NCBI GenBank assembly: GCA_003833135.1
Contig: QZLH01001268.1
Location: 8,860 to 25,929 of the forward strand
Origin: Oehlia diaphana
Lineage: Eukaryota > Glomeromycota > Glomeromycetes > Glomerales > Glomeraceae
Direction: 5' to 3'
Length of the DNA: 17,070 nt
Shown: one piece after another, positions 1-8,222 of the stretch
Numbering within the stretch: position 1 is the stretch's first letter
Layout: each line of letters opens with the position of its first letter
The notes under the pieces: model-generated
What the model was told of the DNA's origin: nothing
The model's input: the letters and a program-made list of their open reading frames with translations, nothing else
Databases searched by the model: none
Made by a program: the position numbers and the translations under genes

Positions 1-360
1 TATTATTATTTTAACAATATCAAAATGGCGTCAATTCGTTATTTTATCAATGTCGATATGATGTCAATTAGATAATTATAAAGTGATATCTTTACAATGT
101 CGTATTGATATTGAATTAATATTGAAATGATATCTTATTAATATTGTATTTATTTCCTATTTTTCAAAAAAATTATTGTTGTTATAACAATATCGAGATG
201 ATATCGATCTGATATCTCTTCAAGCAAATATCTTTATGATATCATTTCGATATATTGAATTAATATCAAAATGATATCATTGAGATATCATAATAATATC
301 ATTTGCAAATCGATATCATTATGATATATATTTAACATCATTACTATATCAATTCGGTAT
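1..360. repeat. GATATC-rich degenerate palindromic repeat
   Basis: This stretch is built from variants of TGATATCA/CGATAT words, with at least eight exact GATATC palindromes in 360 bp. Because the core word is its own reverse complement, the region can pair with itself at many places. Examples lie near 88, 126, 201, 212, 238, 272, 284 and 322. No reading frame is open. It may be part of a longer satellite-like block running off the left edge. Confidence 0.7.
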
Positions 361-599
361 TGTTCAAAAATTTAAGGTTTCTGTAAAGTTGTTTTTATAT
401 TCAACCTGAATGTAAAAGCAAATTATATTTTTAAGCAGAGAAAATGGTGTGATGCACAGAAAATAAATATTAACCAGTTCTGCAAAACGATGAAATGAAT
501 CAAATATAATTTGTTACAAGTTTTGCTTTTTTGATATCTGTCCAGAATTTTAAGACAGCTTGAGATTTGATTTCATTCTAAGTTATAAAAAATATATAA
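361..599. other. Non-coding AT-rich stretch
   Basis: I see no open frame, repeat or RNA gene here. It separates the GATATC repeat from the decayed coding stretch that begins around 600. Confidence 0.5.
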
Positions 600-1078
600 A
601 TGTTGGCAACAGGTTTAGTGTGTTTTATCAAAGAACATATAGATGAAAATAATTTTTCAGGATCAAAAGGATCAAACAGATTATTGACTATAAAAGTGGA
701 GGATTATGCCACAAGATGAAAGCAGAGGATCTAATCCTGTGCCCAAAGCAGAGGATGAATGCAAGAGTGATACCAACTTCTCTGTATTCTCATACAATAA
801 ATGCTGATACGAAAAATGGAGTACAGTTGTAAAGATTTTAGAGAAGCCTGGCGTGTCAAATTGTCTTCTTGAATACCTATGTTTCCTAAATATGTCTGTC
901 TTAAGTAAAAAAAGTAACACACAGAAATTGGATTGATACTCTTAACGCTATCTGGAAAAACCATCCTGTTGCATGGATTCGTTTATTTCATTTCCTTCAG
1001 AACTTGCTTTACGTTTTTGGCTTTTTTTTTATGAATTTATTGTTAATATTTAAATATTTAAACACTCTACATCCATAA
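600..1078 (+). pseudogene. Decayed coding sequence, family not recognised
   Basis: Coding-like sequence runs left to right but changes frame. One frame opens with ATG at 600 and ends at a TGA at 717-719; it reads CFIKEHIDENNF and RLLTIKVEDYA. A second frame, from ATG 706, reads MPQDESRGSNPVPK, has an internal TGA at 805-807, then continues as YEKWSTVVKILEKPGVSN to a TGA at 934-936. A third frame, from 932, reads TLNAIWKNHPVAWIRLF and runs to a TAA at 1076-1078. From about 716 a further frame is also open (MKAEDLILCPK), so the true path is uncertain. Residue use is richer in W, G, P, D and E than random AT-rich DNA would give. No splice sites repair the breaks convincingly. I do not recognise the family. 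It sits between the GATATC repeat and a hAT relic, so a transposon-derived gene is possible. Confidence 0.38.
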
Positions 1079-1142
1079 GAGGTAATCGATCACAAAATAA
1101 TTATGAGTCACTTGACGCTTGAACGTCCATTGAATTTACAGC

Positions 1143-1663
1143 CAGAGACCCAGAAAAATTCCGATATCAAATCACAAATATTTATCACGATAACAGTAAA
1201 AATTCCGATTTATTCTGAAATAAATTTTACTAATCATTATAGTTATTTATTGCAGTACATAATAGTAAGGAATTTAGATTTAAATTTTGTCCATCATCAT
1301 CTAAAATTTTATTATACGCGGAAAAACTTCTTTCTACTGCGCAGGAAGAGATTGGTAACCAAATATAATTTCGCGCAATTTTTTCTAAAAGAGGAAGCTG
1401 TAATGAAACTTTATCCCAAAATTCATTTAATTCAGTAAATTAAATTAAATTTAAATTAATATTAATATATATGACCATTCCTGCGTAAGAAATATTGATG
1501 GGCATTTTAACATTAAAAAAATTTTTTTCGGAGACATTAAATTTATTTCGATGATCTGCATTTATGATTGGCTAATTGTCACGTGTCGGAATAAAATTAT
1601 CAAAATTCACTAAAATTCCGTTTTATTCTTTTATTATAATAATGGAATATTTCCGGGTCTCTG
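1143..1663. mobile_element. Internally deleted hAT-type DNA transposon
   Basis: The ends are inverted repeats starting CAGAGACCC. The left end (1143-1162) reads CAGAGACCCAGAAAAATTCC and the complement of the right end (1663-1644) reads CAGAGACCCGGAAATATTCC, 18 of 20 identical. The flanking octamers, TTTACAGC on the left and TTTACCAT on the right, share TTTAC, as expected of an old 8-bp hAT target duplication. AAAATTCCG words recur just inside both ends (around 1156, 1199 and 1613), like subterminal transposase-binding motifs. The element is only 521 bp and keeps just the C-terminal end of the transposase on the minus strand, so it is a deletion derivative that cannot move by itself. Confidence 0.72.
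1230..1439 (-). pseudogene. hAT transposase C-terminal dimerisation-domain fragment
   Basis: An open minus-strand frame of 69 codons lies between an upstream TAA (1442-1440) and a TAG at 1232-1230. It reads FWDKVSLQLPLLEKIARNY, then WLPISSCAVERSFSAYNKIL. The S-S-x-A-x-E-R-x-F-S core, preceded by a hydrophobic L/A-R-x-Y segment, is the signature of the hAT-family dimerisation domain at the C-terminus of these transposases. The BED zinc finger and the catalytic core are absent. It lies inside the hAT terminal repeats, with its stop about 70 bp from the left end, where the end of the transposase gene is expected. A 111-codon frame on the opposite strand (1103-1438) is only its shadow. Confidence 0.78.
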
Positions 1664-2014
1664 TTTACCATTGTGACACGATTACGATTTACACTTACTA
1701 TCATGATTCAATTTCACATTCAATTTCTATATTAAGCACTGCCGTCACTGTAATAATTTGATTAGCCTTTTTAAAGTCATTGGTTTTTATAGAAAGATTA
1801 ACATAACAATGATCTGAATTGAAATACAGTATTTAGTTAGTCGATTTATACTTTTTAAAGGAAAAGTGAGATCTTCAAGAAGGATTGTTTATTTTTTTTC
1901 GGAAATTTTGATATAAAATTACAAAAAATAATTGTAGGTTATTAATGAATTATAATAATAGTAATTATAGAATAAATTTTTGAATTTTTGAACTATATCA
2001 TATTATATATATTT
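1664..2014. other. Non-coding AT-rich spacer
   Basis: AT-rich DNA between the hAT relic and the stop codon of the GPI-protein gene. The part next to 2015 would hold the 3' UTR of that gene. I see no other feature. Confidence 0.5.
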
Positions 2015-2529
2015 TTAAAATAAAATTACAGCAGCCATAACAACACCGGCAGCGGCGGCATTAACCATTCCAGCTCGTGCAGGAACGGGTTCGGCAGCGC
2101 TTGATGAGCTGGTTTGGCTGGCGCTTGGTGAGGCACCGCTTGCTGATGCGCCTCCTGAAGGTGAAACAGTTTTCGAGACTGTACCGCTTACAGAAAGAAC
2201 AGAACTAATGACTGTTGTTGGACTAGGAACCACCGAAAGGGATGTAGAGCTTACTGTAACAGGTGCTATTAAGATTGAAAGATAAATAATTAGTACATAT
2301 ATATTAAAGGAAGGGATTGTAAGGAACTTAACTTACGTGATACGAAGCTGGTACTTGCAACTGGAATAGTAGTAGTAGAGGTAGTTGGAACAGGAACAGT
2401 TGTTGGAGACACATCTACACTGGTAACTGTTGAAGGTGCACCTGCTTCTGGAGCTCCTTGAGATTCAATATATCTTGGTAAACAAGAAATGATGAATAAG
2501 ACGATGAAGAATAAAGTAATTGATTTCAT
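2015..2529 (-). CDS. Secreted Ser/Thr-rich GPI-anchored protein (two exons)
   Basis: Exon 1 is 2529-2337 and exon 2 is 2265-2015. They are joined across a 71-nt intron with donor GTAAGT (2336-2331) and acceptor ending AATAG (2266). The frame is kept and the product is 147 aa. Residues 1-23 form a classical signal peptide (MKSITLFFIVLFIISC, then a cleavage region near ES/QG). The middle is almost entirely Ser, Thr, Val, Pro and Ala, as in O-mannosylated fungal wall proteins. The last ~18 residues are hydrophobic (AAAAGVVMAAVILF), with small residues upstream that could be the omega site, so a GPI anchor is likely. The protein probably sits at the plasma membrane or cell wall; no enzyme domain is visible. 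Exon 2 is much more GC-rich than its surroundings. Low-complexity proteins of this kind are found as wall components or candidate effectors; the exact role is unknown. Confidence 0.82.
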
Positions 2530-3135
2530 TTTTGCGATTGATTATAAATTAATTGAAAAAGGTATGATATTATTTTAGATTATTTAGATTATGATAATTA
2601 TTGAAAAAAAAACTTGATTTTTGAAAAAAAAAGAAAAAAAATTTTAACCTCTTTTTATAAGAAACTGTGAATTAATTTATAAGATGGAAAAATAAATTAT
2701 ATCATTATGATGAACTTGGCGTTTCTTTTCAAATCTTTATAACTTCCATTTTTTTTTCTTGTGAATAATAATCACAATACGATAGAGTACAAAGACTATT
2801 TTTGCAATTGCTTGGAAAAATATTAATTATAAATCATTTATTTAATTATCTTGTGTTCGGTCTGTTATAGATTAGTCTTTGGGGCAATGTATAAAGTAAA
2901 TAATAATTTATGATGTAATGATGACCAATGAATTAGATCAACTTATACGTTGACAAAAAATTCGTGTTACAATAAGTATTTCCTCGATCATCTTATATGG
3001 TATCATAATGCCATAATTCTGGTAAAAATTTTATCTGAATATCAGATTACTGCAAAAAATAGTACTTTCTTTAAATCACTATGACGAGAAAGTGATTGTA
3101 ACGCAAATATGTTCGGAAAAATCTTTTTGGGTGTA
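2530..3135. other. Non-coding AT-rich region upstream of the GPI-protein gene
   Basis: This should contain the promoter of the minus-strand GPI-protein gene. Poly-A and poly-T runs lie at 2600-2645. I see no other gene. A small inverted motif (ATGGTATCATAATGCCAT) lies near 2998-3015. Confidence 0.4.
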
Positions 3136-3515
3136 CAAATAAAAAAAAAAATAAGGGATTTTTCCCAATTGTTTTCTTTGCCAAGTCTTTTCGCCCATTT
3201 ATATAATTGTTTGTCGGTTTCACAAGACTACTCTCTTACAGAAAATAATAATAATTTTTTTTTTTCGTAACACCAGATTTTTCGTGGTTCTCAAATTTAA
3301 GCCGTTTACATCAAGTAAAATTTATGTAATTTTTTTATTTTATTCTAAAAAAAACTTAGACATGTGATTAATTTTCTAAAAAAATCTTGAGACAAAAATA
3401 CATAACCGATCGGTAAATCAATATTAGCGCGGAAACTGCTAATTACAATTTTTCGTCCAAGTTGTAAGCGAATTTTACTGGATCATACAATGTCAAAATT
3501 ATACTTCAATGATAA
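3136..3515. repeat. Dispersed repeat, copy A
   Basis: Blocks of this region recur in the same order in copy B at 8641-8880. Shared words include TTTTCCCAATTGTTTT, TATATAATTGTTTG compared with TATATATTTGTTGG, CACAAGAC, TTTTTTTTTCGTAACAC, and GAATTTTACTGGATCATACAATG compared with a near-identical version in copy B. No coding frame is open. This is a diverged interspersed element of unknown class. Confidence 0.55.
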
Positions 3516-3796
3516 ATCGATGATTTACCAATCTGATTTCCTTATTTAATAGGTCCAGTTGATATATATTAAATTACTTTTTCGATTCCCCCGTTTTATT
3601 ATTTAATATATAATGTTCTTTACTCCTATTAACCGACCCTTACAGTTCCTTTTTTTTGGGGGGACGTTTATAACCACCAAAAAATCACTGGTACGTGACC
3701 GATTTGCCGATCATGTCTAAAATAGTTAGATCAATTAAAACTTTATACAAATATTATTCAGCATAACCTCTATAGAAATAAATACTTTTTTTCTCT

Positions 3797-3939
3797 ATTA
3801 GCATGGTTAAAATCCTAAATAAATAGCCAATAGAAATTATGATCTTTTTTCTTAAATAAAGATCATAATTACTATAGTATTACTATTGGCCAATTTATTA
3901 TGTTTATTTATAGATTTTAGGATTTTTAACTATACTAGT
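3797..3939. mobile_element. Fold-back element (imperfect hairpin, MITE-like)
   Basis: The two arms are inverted copies around a centre at about 3850 (AAGATC against GATCTT). The left arm carries GGTTAAAATCCTAAAT, AATAGCCAATAG and AATTATGATC. The right arm carries their complements GATCATAATT, CTATTGGCCAATTT and TTTTAGGATTTTTAAC. The right arm has a few short insertions. The size and shape suit a small non-autonomous DNA transposon. The arms are too diverged to name a superfamily. Confidence 0.6.
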
Positions 3940-4948
3940 TTGATTAGGATTAAAAGAATGGAGTATATACCATTTTTGCTCTTTTATATTTAAATTTGTA
4001 AAAATTAACATTAGCAAAAAATTGTCATTCAAAACCCATATTTTCTCTCTAAGTAAACTTACTGAAATTGCAAAAATGCATATAGATTTTCTGGTAATTA
4101 TGCTGGAAAAATTTTATAACAGAACAGAATCATATGATTATTATAAAAATATTTGTTATCAGTATTATGCTTATCTACTTTTCTACTTTTATTAAATATT
4201 TTAAGAGATTTAGAATTTTTTCAGTTAATAAAAACTGAAAACCTATATATCAATTCTTTTTATTTATTATATATATAATTTCTTAATACCATACTGGCTA
4301 AAACTGCTTTTTTTAAAATGTGATTAGTCATTCATTTTATATTATATATTTCTGCTTTTTGTTAAATATTTTACAATTTTAAAAAGTATAAATAATCTTA
4401 TTAGTATCTACTGTTAACATATATAATGAAATAAAATAATTCTATTTTTGATTTTTTAATTATTATTTTTATCATTTTAACTTTTTATTTTCATTTATTA
4501 TTTTATATTATTAATATTAATTTATTTTTTACTTTATAAAAAAGGAATTATCAATTGCTATAGTTATCAAAAAGATGACAACTTATAAATACTTTATTAT
4601 TATTATTATTATACTTAAAAAAAAACAGAATTTATGAATTCTAAATTAATAGAAATAAGTAATTAGTTAAAGAAACTATTTATTCATTTTCTTATATAAT
4701 TAAAAGAATAAATAAATGCAACTTAGTTGTATATTTTAATTAATAAATTAATTTATTTTAATTCAAATGTCAGTATATTTTTAAATATAATAAAAGGTAA
4801 AATTTTTTATATTATTAAATTATATCAATTATATTTTTAATTTAATAAAAATTCTTCAATTTTAAAAAAAAGTATAATTATATAAAATTTTAGACAATTA
4901 CTATTACAATTTTATTATAATAGATTAATAAAGTTATAATAGTATTAC
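3940..4948. other. Very AT-rich non-coding stretch
   Basis: About 1 kb of extremely AT-rich sequence with short ATT microsatellite runs (near 4592-4612) and frequent stop codons in every frame. I see no gene or RNA. Its right end contains one copy of a 33-bp repeat described separately. Confidence 0.5.
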
Positions 4949-4981
4949 AATATAAATTGATAAGTTTCTTTATTATTATTT
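4949..4981. repeat. 33-bp direct repeat, left copy
   Basis: It matches 5788-5820 at 31 of 33 positions in the same orientation. The shared core is TAAGTTTCTTTATTATTATT. The right copy overlaps the 3' end of the CRN-like pseudogene. Confidence 0.6.
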
Positions 4982-5043
4982 AATATCTATTTTTTTCTCT
5001 TTTTAAAAAAGTGCAAATATTAGTATATTTTCAACTTGAACAA

Positions 5044-5279
5044 TTCTATTTTAAAAAGTAACTTTAATTTGAATTTAATTAGTCTTATTTTAAGAAGCAA
5101 TTTTAATTTAAATCTAAATAATTCTATTCTAAAAGTAATCTTAATTTGAATTTAATCAGTTTTATCTTAAGATGCAATCTTAATTTAAATCTAAACAATT
5201 AGTTCTATTCTAAAAAGTAATTTAATTCAAATTTAAATAGTTTTACCTTAAAAAGAAATATCAATTCAAATCTGAGTAA
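5044..5279. repeat. Six-unit tandem array of ~39-bp units in A-B-A-B-A-B order
   Basis: Units lie at 5044-5082, 5083-5121, 5122-5159, 5160-5202, 5203-5240 and 5241-5279. Odd units start TTCTATTYTAAAA and keep AATTTAAT[TC]AG or AATTTAAATAG at the end. Even units start TYTTAYYTTAAGA or its variant and end AAATCTAAAYAA or AAATCTGAGTAA. The alternation implies amplification of a ~78-bp dimer made from two diverged monomers. Only AT-rich, non-coding sequence is involved. Confidence 0.7.
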
Positions 5280-5528
5280 TTTGCATTATAATAATTATAA
5301 TAAATAGTATTCAAAAAGAAAATTTGAAATAGATATTAATATTATATAATATAAAGTAATTAATGAATAATTGCAATTAAGTTTTTTATCTAATTTATAA
5401 TTCTAATATAAATTTTTTTATATTTACTGTATTAATTACCACTTTTTTAATAGAAAAATTACATTAATATCATAAGTGGAATATAAATATTTTATTATAT
5501 TTCATATACGTTTTTTTCTTAAATAGAG
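5280..5528. other. AT-rich non-coding spacer
   Basis: I see nothing here beyond AT-rich sequence between the tandem array and the miniature element at 5529. Confidence 0.45.
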
Positions 5529-5656
5529 ATACCGTATTTGCCCAAAAATAAGCAATCACCAAAAATAAGCAACATGGCCCGCATTATAACAAAATTTGGC
5601 CCACATTATCAAAACTTGGCCGGCATTATGTGCTTATTTTTGGGCAAATACGGTAT
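5529..5656. mobile_element. 128-bp miniature element: 26-bp perfect TIRs around three 20-bp repeats
   Basis: Left terminal repeat 5529-5554 and right terminal repeat 5631-5656 are exact reverse complements over 26 bp (outer part ATACCGTATTTGCCC, inner part AAAAATAAGCA). The outermost TA may be a TA target duplication. Inside the left end, CAAAAATAAGC is repeated once more (5560-5570). The rest is three consecutive 20-mers at 5571-5590, 5591-5610 and 5611-5630, each carrying TGGCC[CG][GA]CATTAT. The perfect termini suggest recent activity or selection on the stem. There is no coding capacity. A Tc1/mariner- or pogo-type MITE is possible on the TA evidence alone. Confidence 0.8.
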
Positions 5657-5814
5657 TTTAATATATTCAGATGATAATACTGTATATTCTTAAATGCAAT
5701 GAAAGGCAAATTGTTTATATTTTTGAAAATGTATTGATTTAGCTTTCTGAATTTCTAAAGTATATAAATTCAGTAATACAAAAGTATAATATGAATTGGT
5801 AAGTTTCTTTATTA

Positions 5815-7046
5815 TTATTTTTTCTTTACTAAAGCTGTGCTCACAAGTGATTCTTCCGCAAGATTGCTCAATGACCTCACCTTTTTTATTTCCCTCTTAT
5901 TATCCAATTCAAGAAGAGTCTACCCCTCCAACAGCAAGATAATATAACCACTATGTACTTCATACTCACATCTTCGTACGCGACAAATAGAGACTTCGAC
6001 AACTCAAACGATAGTTTCCCTTCATTGTCGTGCGTACATTCATGAAGTTATCCTTCAAAATTTTCTTCGTTCCTCAGAAAAGACTTTTTTTTTGTTTATG
6101 TTTTGTCTATTATTCTTCTACGATAATAATAGATTTGTGTATGTATAGTTAAAATGAATAAAGGCGTGGCTAAGCTCCAAGACGCTCAGCGAAACCATGT
6201 CTAATATTATCTCTTTTGACCTCGATTAGACCAATAATTCGTCCAGTCCTCGATCAGCTTCTCTGGTACTATATTTACTTGATCTTTGAATGGTAAATTG
6301 CAGAGGCGAAGAATAGATATTTTTTTGTGACCTCATAGGATACATCGATCCAATGCGAGTTTGCAATTCATCAAGAAGTTTACGCAACGCTCTTTATATT
6401 TCTCATTCTTAGTATTAGCACAACCACGCATACATATCAATTTCATCATCGCCAAGCCCATAGAGCTCGCACACTTTCGGAAATGTCCATTCGTTGAATG
6501 GTTTCGAGGAATCTCCATAAACACGGCTAGTTTAAAGTTGCCTTTGATGCTAGAGACTGCAATATCTTTCGAAACGAGACATAATTCCTAGATGAATATC
6601 TCCCTTCATCATTCATAAAGTTGAGCACCATTCCATCATTATCGAGCGCGGGTGGTTGGTACATATCACTATTGAATTTTTGAGTCCATTGAGGGTTGCA
6701 TGTTCGATATTCACCACCCATTTGACAGCGCAGAAGTCTGCAACACAATTGCTTGGTTAGTAAAAAAATTTCGAACAGTAGTTTGATAGTTATATCAGTC
6801 TAGATTTGCTTTTTACAAATAATGAGATGTTTATAGACTGATTTTTTTTGTCACAGCTTTCATAACTTAAAAACTTCGCTGGAAAAAAATCATACCATAG
6901 ACAAACTTGTTAAACAACATCCGTAATGAGGCAGCCTCGTCAAGTAATTTCAAGTAATTACTGTTCACGACTATGACGGTTGAGTTGGGTGGGTCGACTA
7001 AGACATGAATACTCCTATTAGACGGTTTCTCGGGCCAATAATCTTC
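5815..7046 (-). pseudogene. Decayed Crinkler (CRN)-like effector gene, 5' truncated and multiply frameshifted
   Basis: The best-preserved exon is 7046-6896, preceded by an acceptor (TATAG, 7047). It reads EDYWPEKPSNRSIHVLV and continues with NSNYLKLLDEAASLRM. An intron follows (6895-6738) with donor GTATGA, branch sequence TACTAAC and acceptor TTGCAG. Downstream, coding-like pieces lie in successive, different frames: CQMGGEYRTCNPQW and ALDNDGMVLNFMNDEG (6748-6527), KPFNEWTFPKVCELYGL (6504-6415), a piece near 6359-6390 with KLLDELQTRIG, IVPEKLIEDWTNYW (to a stop at 6207), KLSFELSKSLFVAYED, and KKVRSLSNLAEESLV ending with TAA at 5817-5815. At least five frame changes are needed, so it is dead. 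The YWP..P...IHVLV motif resembles the end of the ubiquitin-like CRN N-terminal domain used for translocation in fungal and oomycete effectors; that assignment is from memory of the family and moderate. The upstream part of the domain is missing, and a MITE lies just beyond. Confidence 0.6.
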
Positions 7047-7308
7047 CTATACTCTGATTTTTTTGCTTTTATATCGTAGCGACTTTGAGGTCAACAAACA
7101 AGTCGGCTTATATATTATTTTTTGCGAAATATTATTGGCTAAATATATGAGGACAAAAATTATTTGCGAACAAAAAAAAAAAATATGAGCAGTTTTGGGG
7201 TTGGGTTGTAACTTATACACGGAGTATTTTATTAATTAAGTGAATTACATGTGATCAGAATCAAAATTGAGCTTGTCTTACGCTGCGGCATGCGGATCTA
7301 CGTATAGC
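7047..7308. other. Spacer upstream of the CRN-like exon, possible degraded intron
   Basis: On the minus strand the segment ends with an intron-like acceptor at 7047. A donor-like GTAAGACAAG lies near 7282-7273. If used, this would be an intron of about 235 nt, with the preceding exon cut by the MITE at 7309. No clear coding sequence is seen, so this is tentative. Confidence 0.25.
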
Positions 7309-7505
7309 TTACAGCAAAATTCAAAATATGCAGCAATGCTGCCGGGAACTTGCCGGGTTCGCGGGTTGGCGGTATAATTATTCGGTATATTAGTATATAC
7401 ACGTATCATGACTGTCACGTGTTTTATTTATTTTTGATTTGGCGCCAACCCGCGAACCCGCCAAGTTCCCGGCAGCATTGCTGCATATTTTGAATTTTGC
7501 TGTAA
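7309..7505. mobile_element. 197-bp fold-back MITE with 63-bp arms, Tc1/mariner-like ends
   Basis: The left arm (7309-7371) and right arm (7443-7505) are reverse complements with one mismatch in 63 bp. The termini read TTACAGCAAAATTC and GAATTTTGCTGTAA, i.e. CAG...CTG ends flanked by TA, as in Tc1/mariner-type elements. The arms are unusually GC-rich (GCCGGGAACTTG, CGGGTTCGCGGGTTGGCG) for this genome, while the 71-bp loop is AT-rich. There is no coding capacity. An apparent reading frame starting at 7439 only runs through the right arm. The near-identity of the arms points to a young insertion. Confidence 0.85.
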
Positions 7506-7740
7506 TAAAGGGATTAATCTCAAAATGGAACTCCATGTATGAAGAACCCCTGTTCAAGAAACGCATTTGTAAGTTCTTTAATCAACGAGACTACCTTCGC
7601 CATATTGAGATTATTAAAGAATATAAAAGGTTAACGGTGAGGCCTTCCTGTTATTAGACGGACAACGTCTTCAGGGCTCTCCATACGAATTTCCTGATGA
7701 ATTTATCCTGTTAATCACAAAAAAGTCAAGGAGAATGTAA
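7506..7740 (+). pseudogene. Frameshifted coding relic, possibly SAM-like
   Basis: Right after the MITE, a plus-strand frame reads KGLISKWNSMYEEPLF and NQRDYLRHIEIIKEYK until it meets a stop at 7655-7657. From the AAAA run at about 7624, another frame carries on the coding-like sequence: VNGEAFLLLDGQRLQGSPYE and FPDEFILLITKKSRRM, ending with TAA at 7738-7740. A single-base loss in the A-run would explain the switch. The pattern of a helix, then NGxAFLxL, then a further L-rich helix resembles the second half of a sterile alpha motif (SAM) domain. This is weak and based on pattern only. An unrelated fragment cannot be excluded. Confidence 0.35.
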
Positions 7741-8057
7741 TAAATCATAATTAGTGATTCTAAAATGGACACGCTTACCATAAATAAAGAAATAATAGAA
7801 ATAATAATAAAGTAACTTTATAAACTGTGAAACAACGATATTATCTGGCGAATGAAAGTTTGATACTGCGCAACTTTGAGTTAATAAAAACCATCTCCTG
7901 GTTTACATTTCGTGAATGAAAATTGAATTATAAATACGGTAATAATGAAAGAGACCGCATTTCCATCAGTTCAAGTTAATCCGCCTGAACTCGGTTTGTT
8001 CTTGAAAAATAGATATAATCATCAAGGTTTTTAAGTTCTATAAGAACAAATGATTGA
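7741..8057. other. Spacer with one short open frame
   Basis: Mostly non-coding. A 29-codon frame from ATG 7945 to TAA 8034 (MKETAFPSVQVNPPELGLFL) has protein-like composition and ends beside a possible donor (CAAG/GTTTTT). It may be an isolated exon or relic. I see no partner exon downstream, where the GCCGAA repeat begins. Confidence 0.25.
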
Positions 8058-8222
8058 TGGCGAAAGAGACTTTTCGCCGATATCCATTTCGCCGAAGGGA
8101 TGTTTCATCAAAATGCCATTTTGCCGAAACCCCATTTCACCGAATTCGCCGAAGCCATTTTACCAAATGGACTTTTCCGAAATCCGAATGAATATTTTGC
8201 CGAATGAACATTTAGCCGAAAA
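8058..8222. repeat. GCCGAA-rich degenerate short repeat
   Basis: Variants of CATTTYGCCGAA recur every 10-25 bases: TTTCGCCGA, TTTCGCCGAAGGG, TTTTGCCGAAACC, TTTCACCGAA, TTCGCCGAAGCC, TTTTCCGAAATCCGAA, TTTTGCCGAATG and TTTAGCCGAA. The 76-codon open frame across it (8050-8280) is a by-product of the stop-poor repeat and not a gene. The core is richer in CpG than the flanks. Confidence 0.65.

Noticed and set aside
805..807. TGA read as tryptophan (mitochondrial-type code)
   Set aside because: The other genes in the window are nuclear in style with spliceosomal introns, and the frame breaks elsewhere as well; decay is simpler.
681..964. Two overlapping minus-strand frames of 77-79 codons
   Set aside because: They are antisense to the plus-strand relic at 600-1078, whose segments look more protein-like; no start context or splice support.
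1103..1438. 111-codon plus-strand open frame
   Set aside because: It is antisense to the hAT transposase fragment, which has a recognisable family signature; the plus frame has no protein-like pattern.
4590..4640. CRISPR-like or regulatory array
   Set aside because: It is only an ATT microsatellite; no spaced repeats of CRISPR type occur in the window.
7439..7657. 72-codon frame starting in the MITE
   Set aside because: Its start lies inside the right arm of the fold-back; only the part after 7505 can be host-derived.
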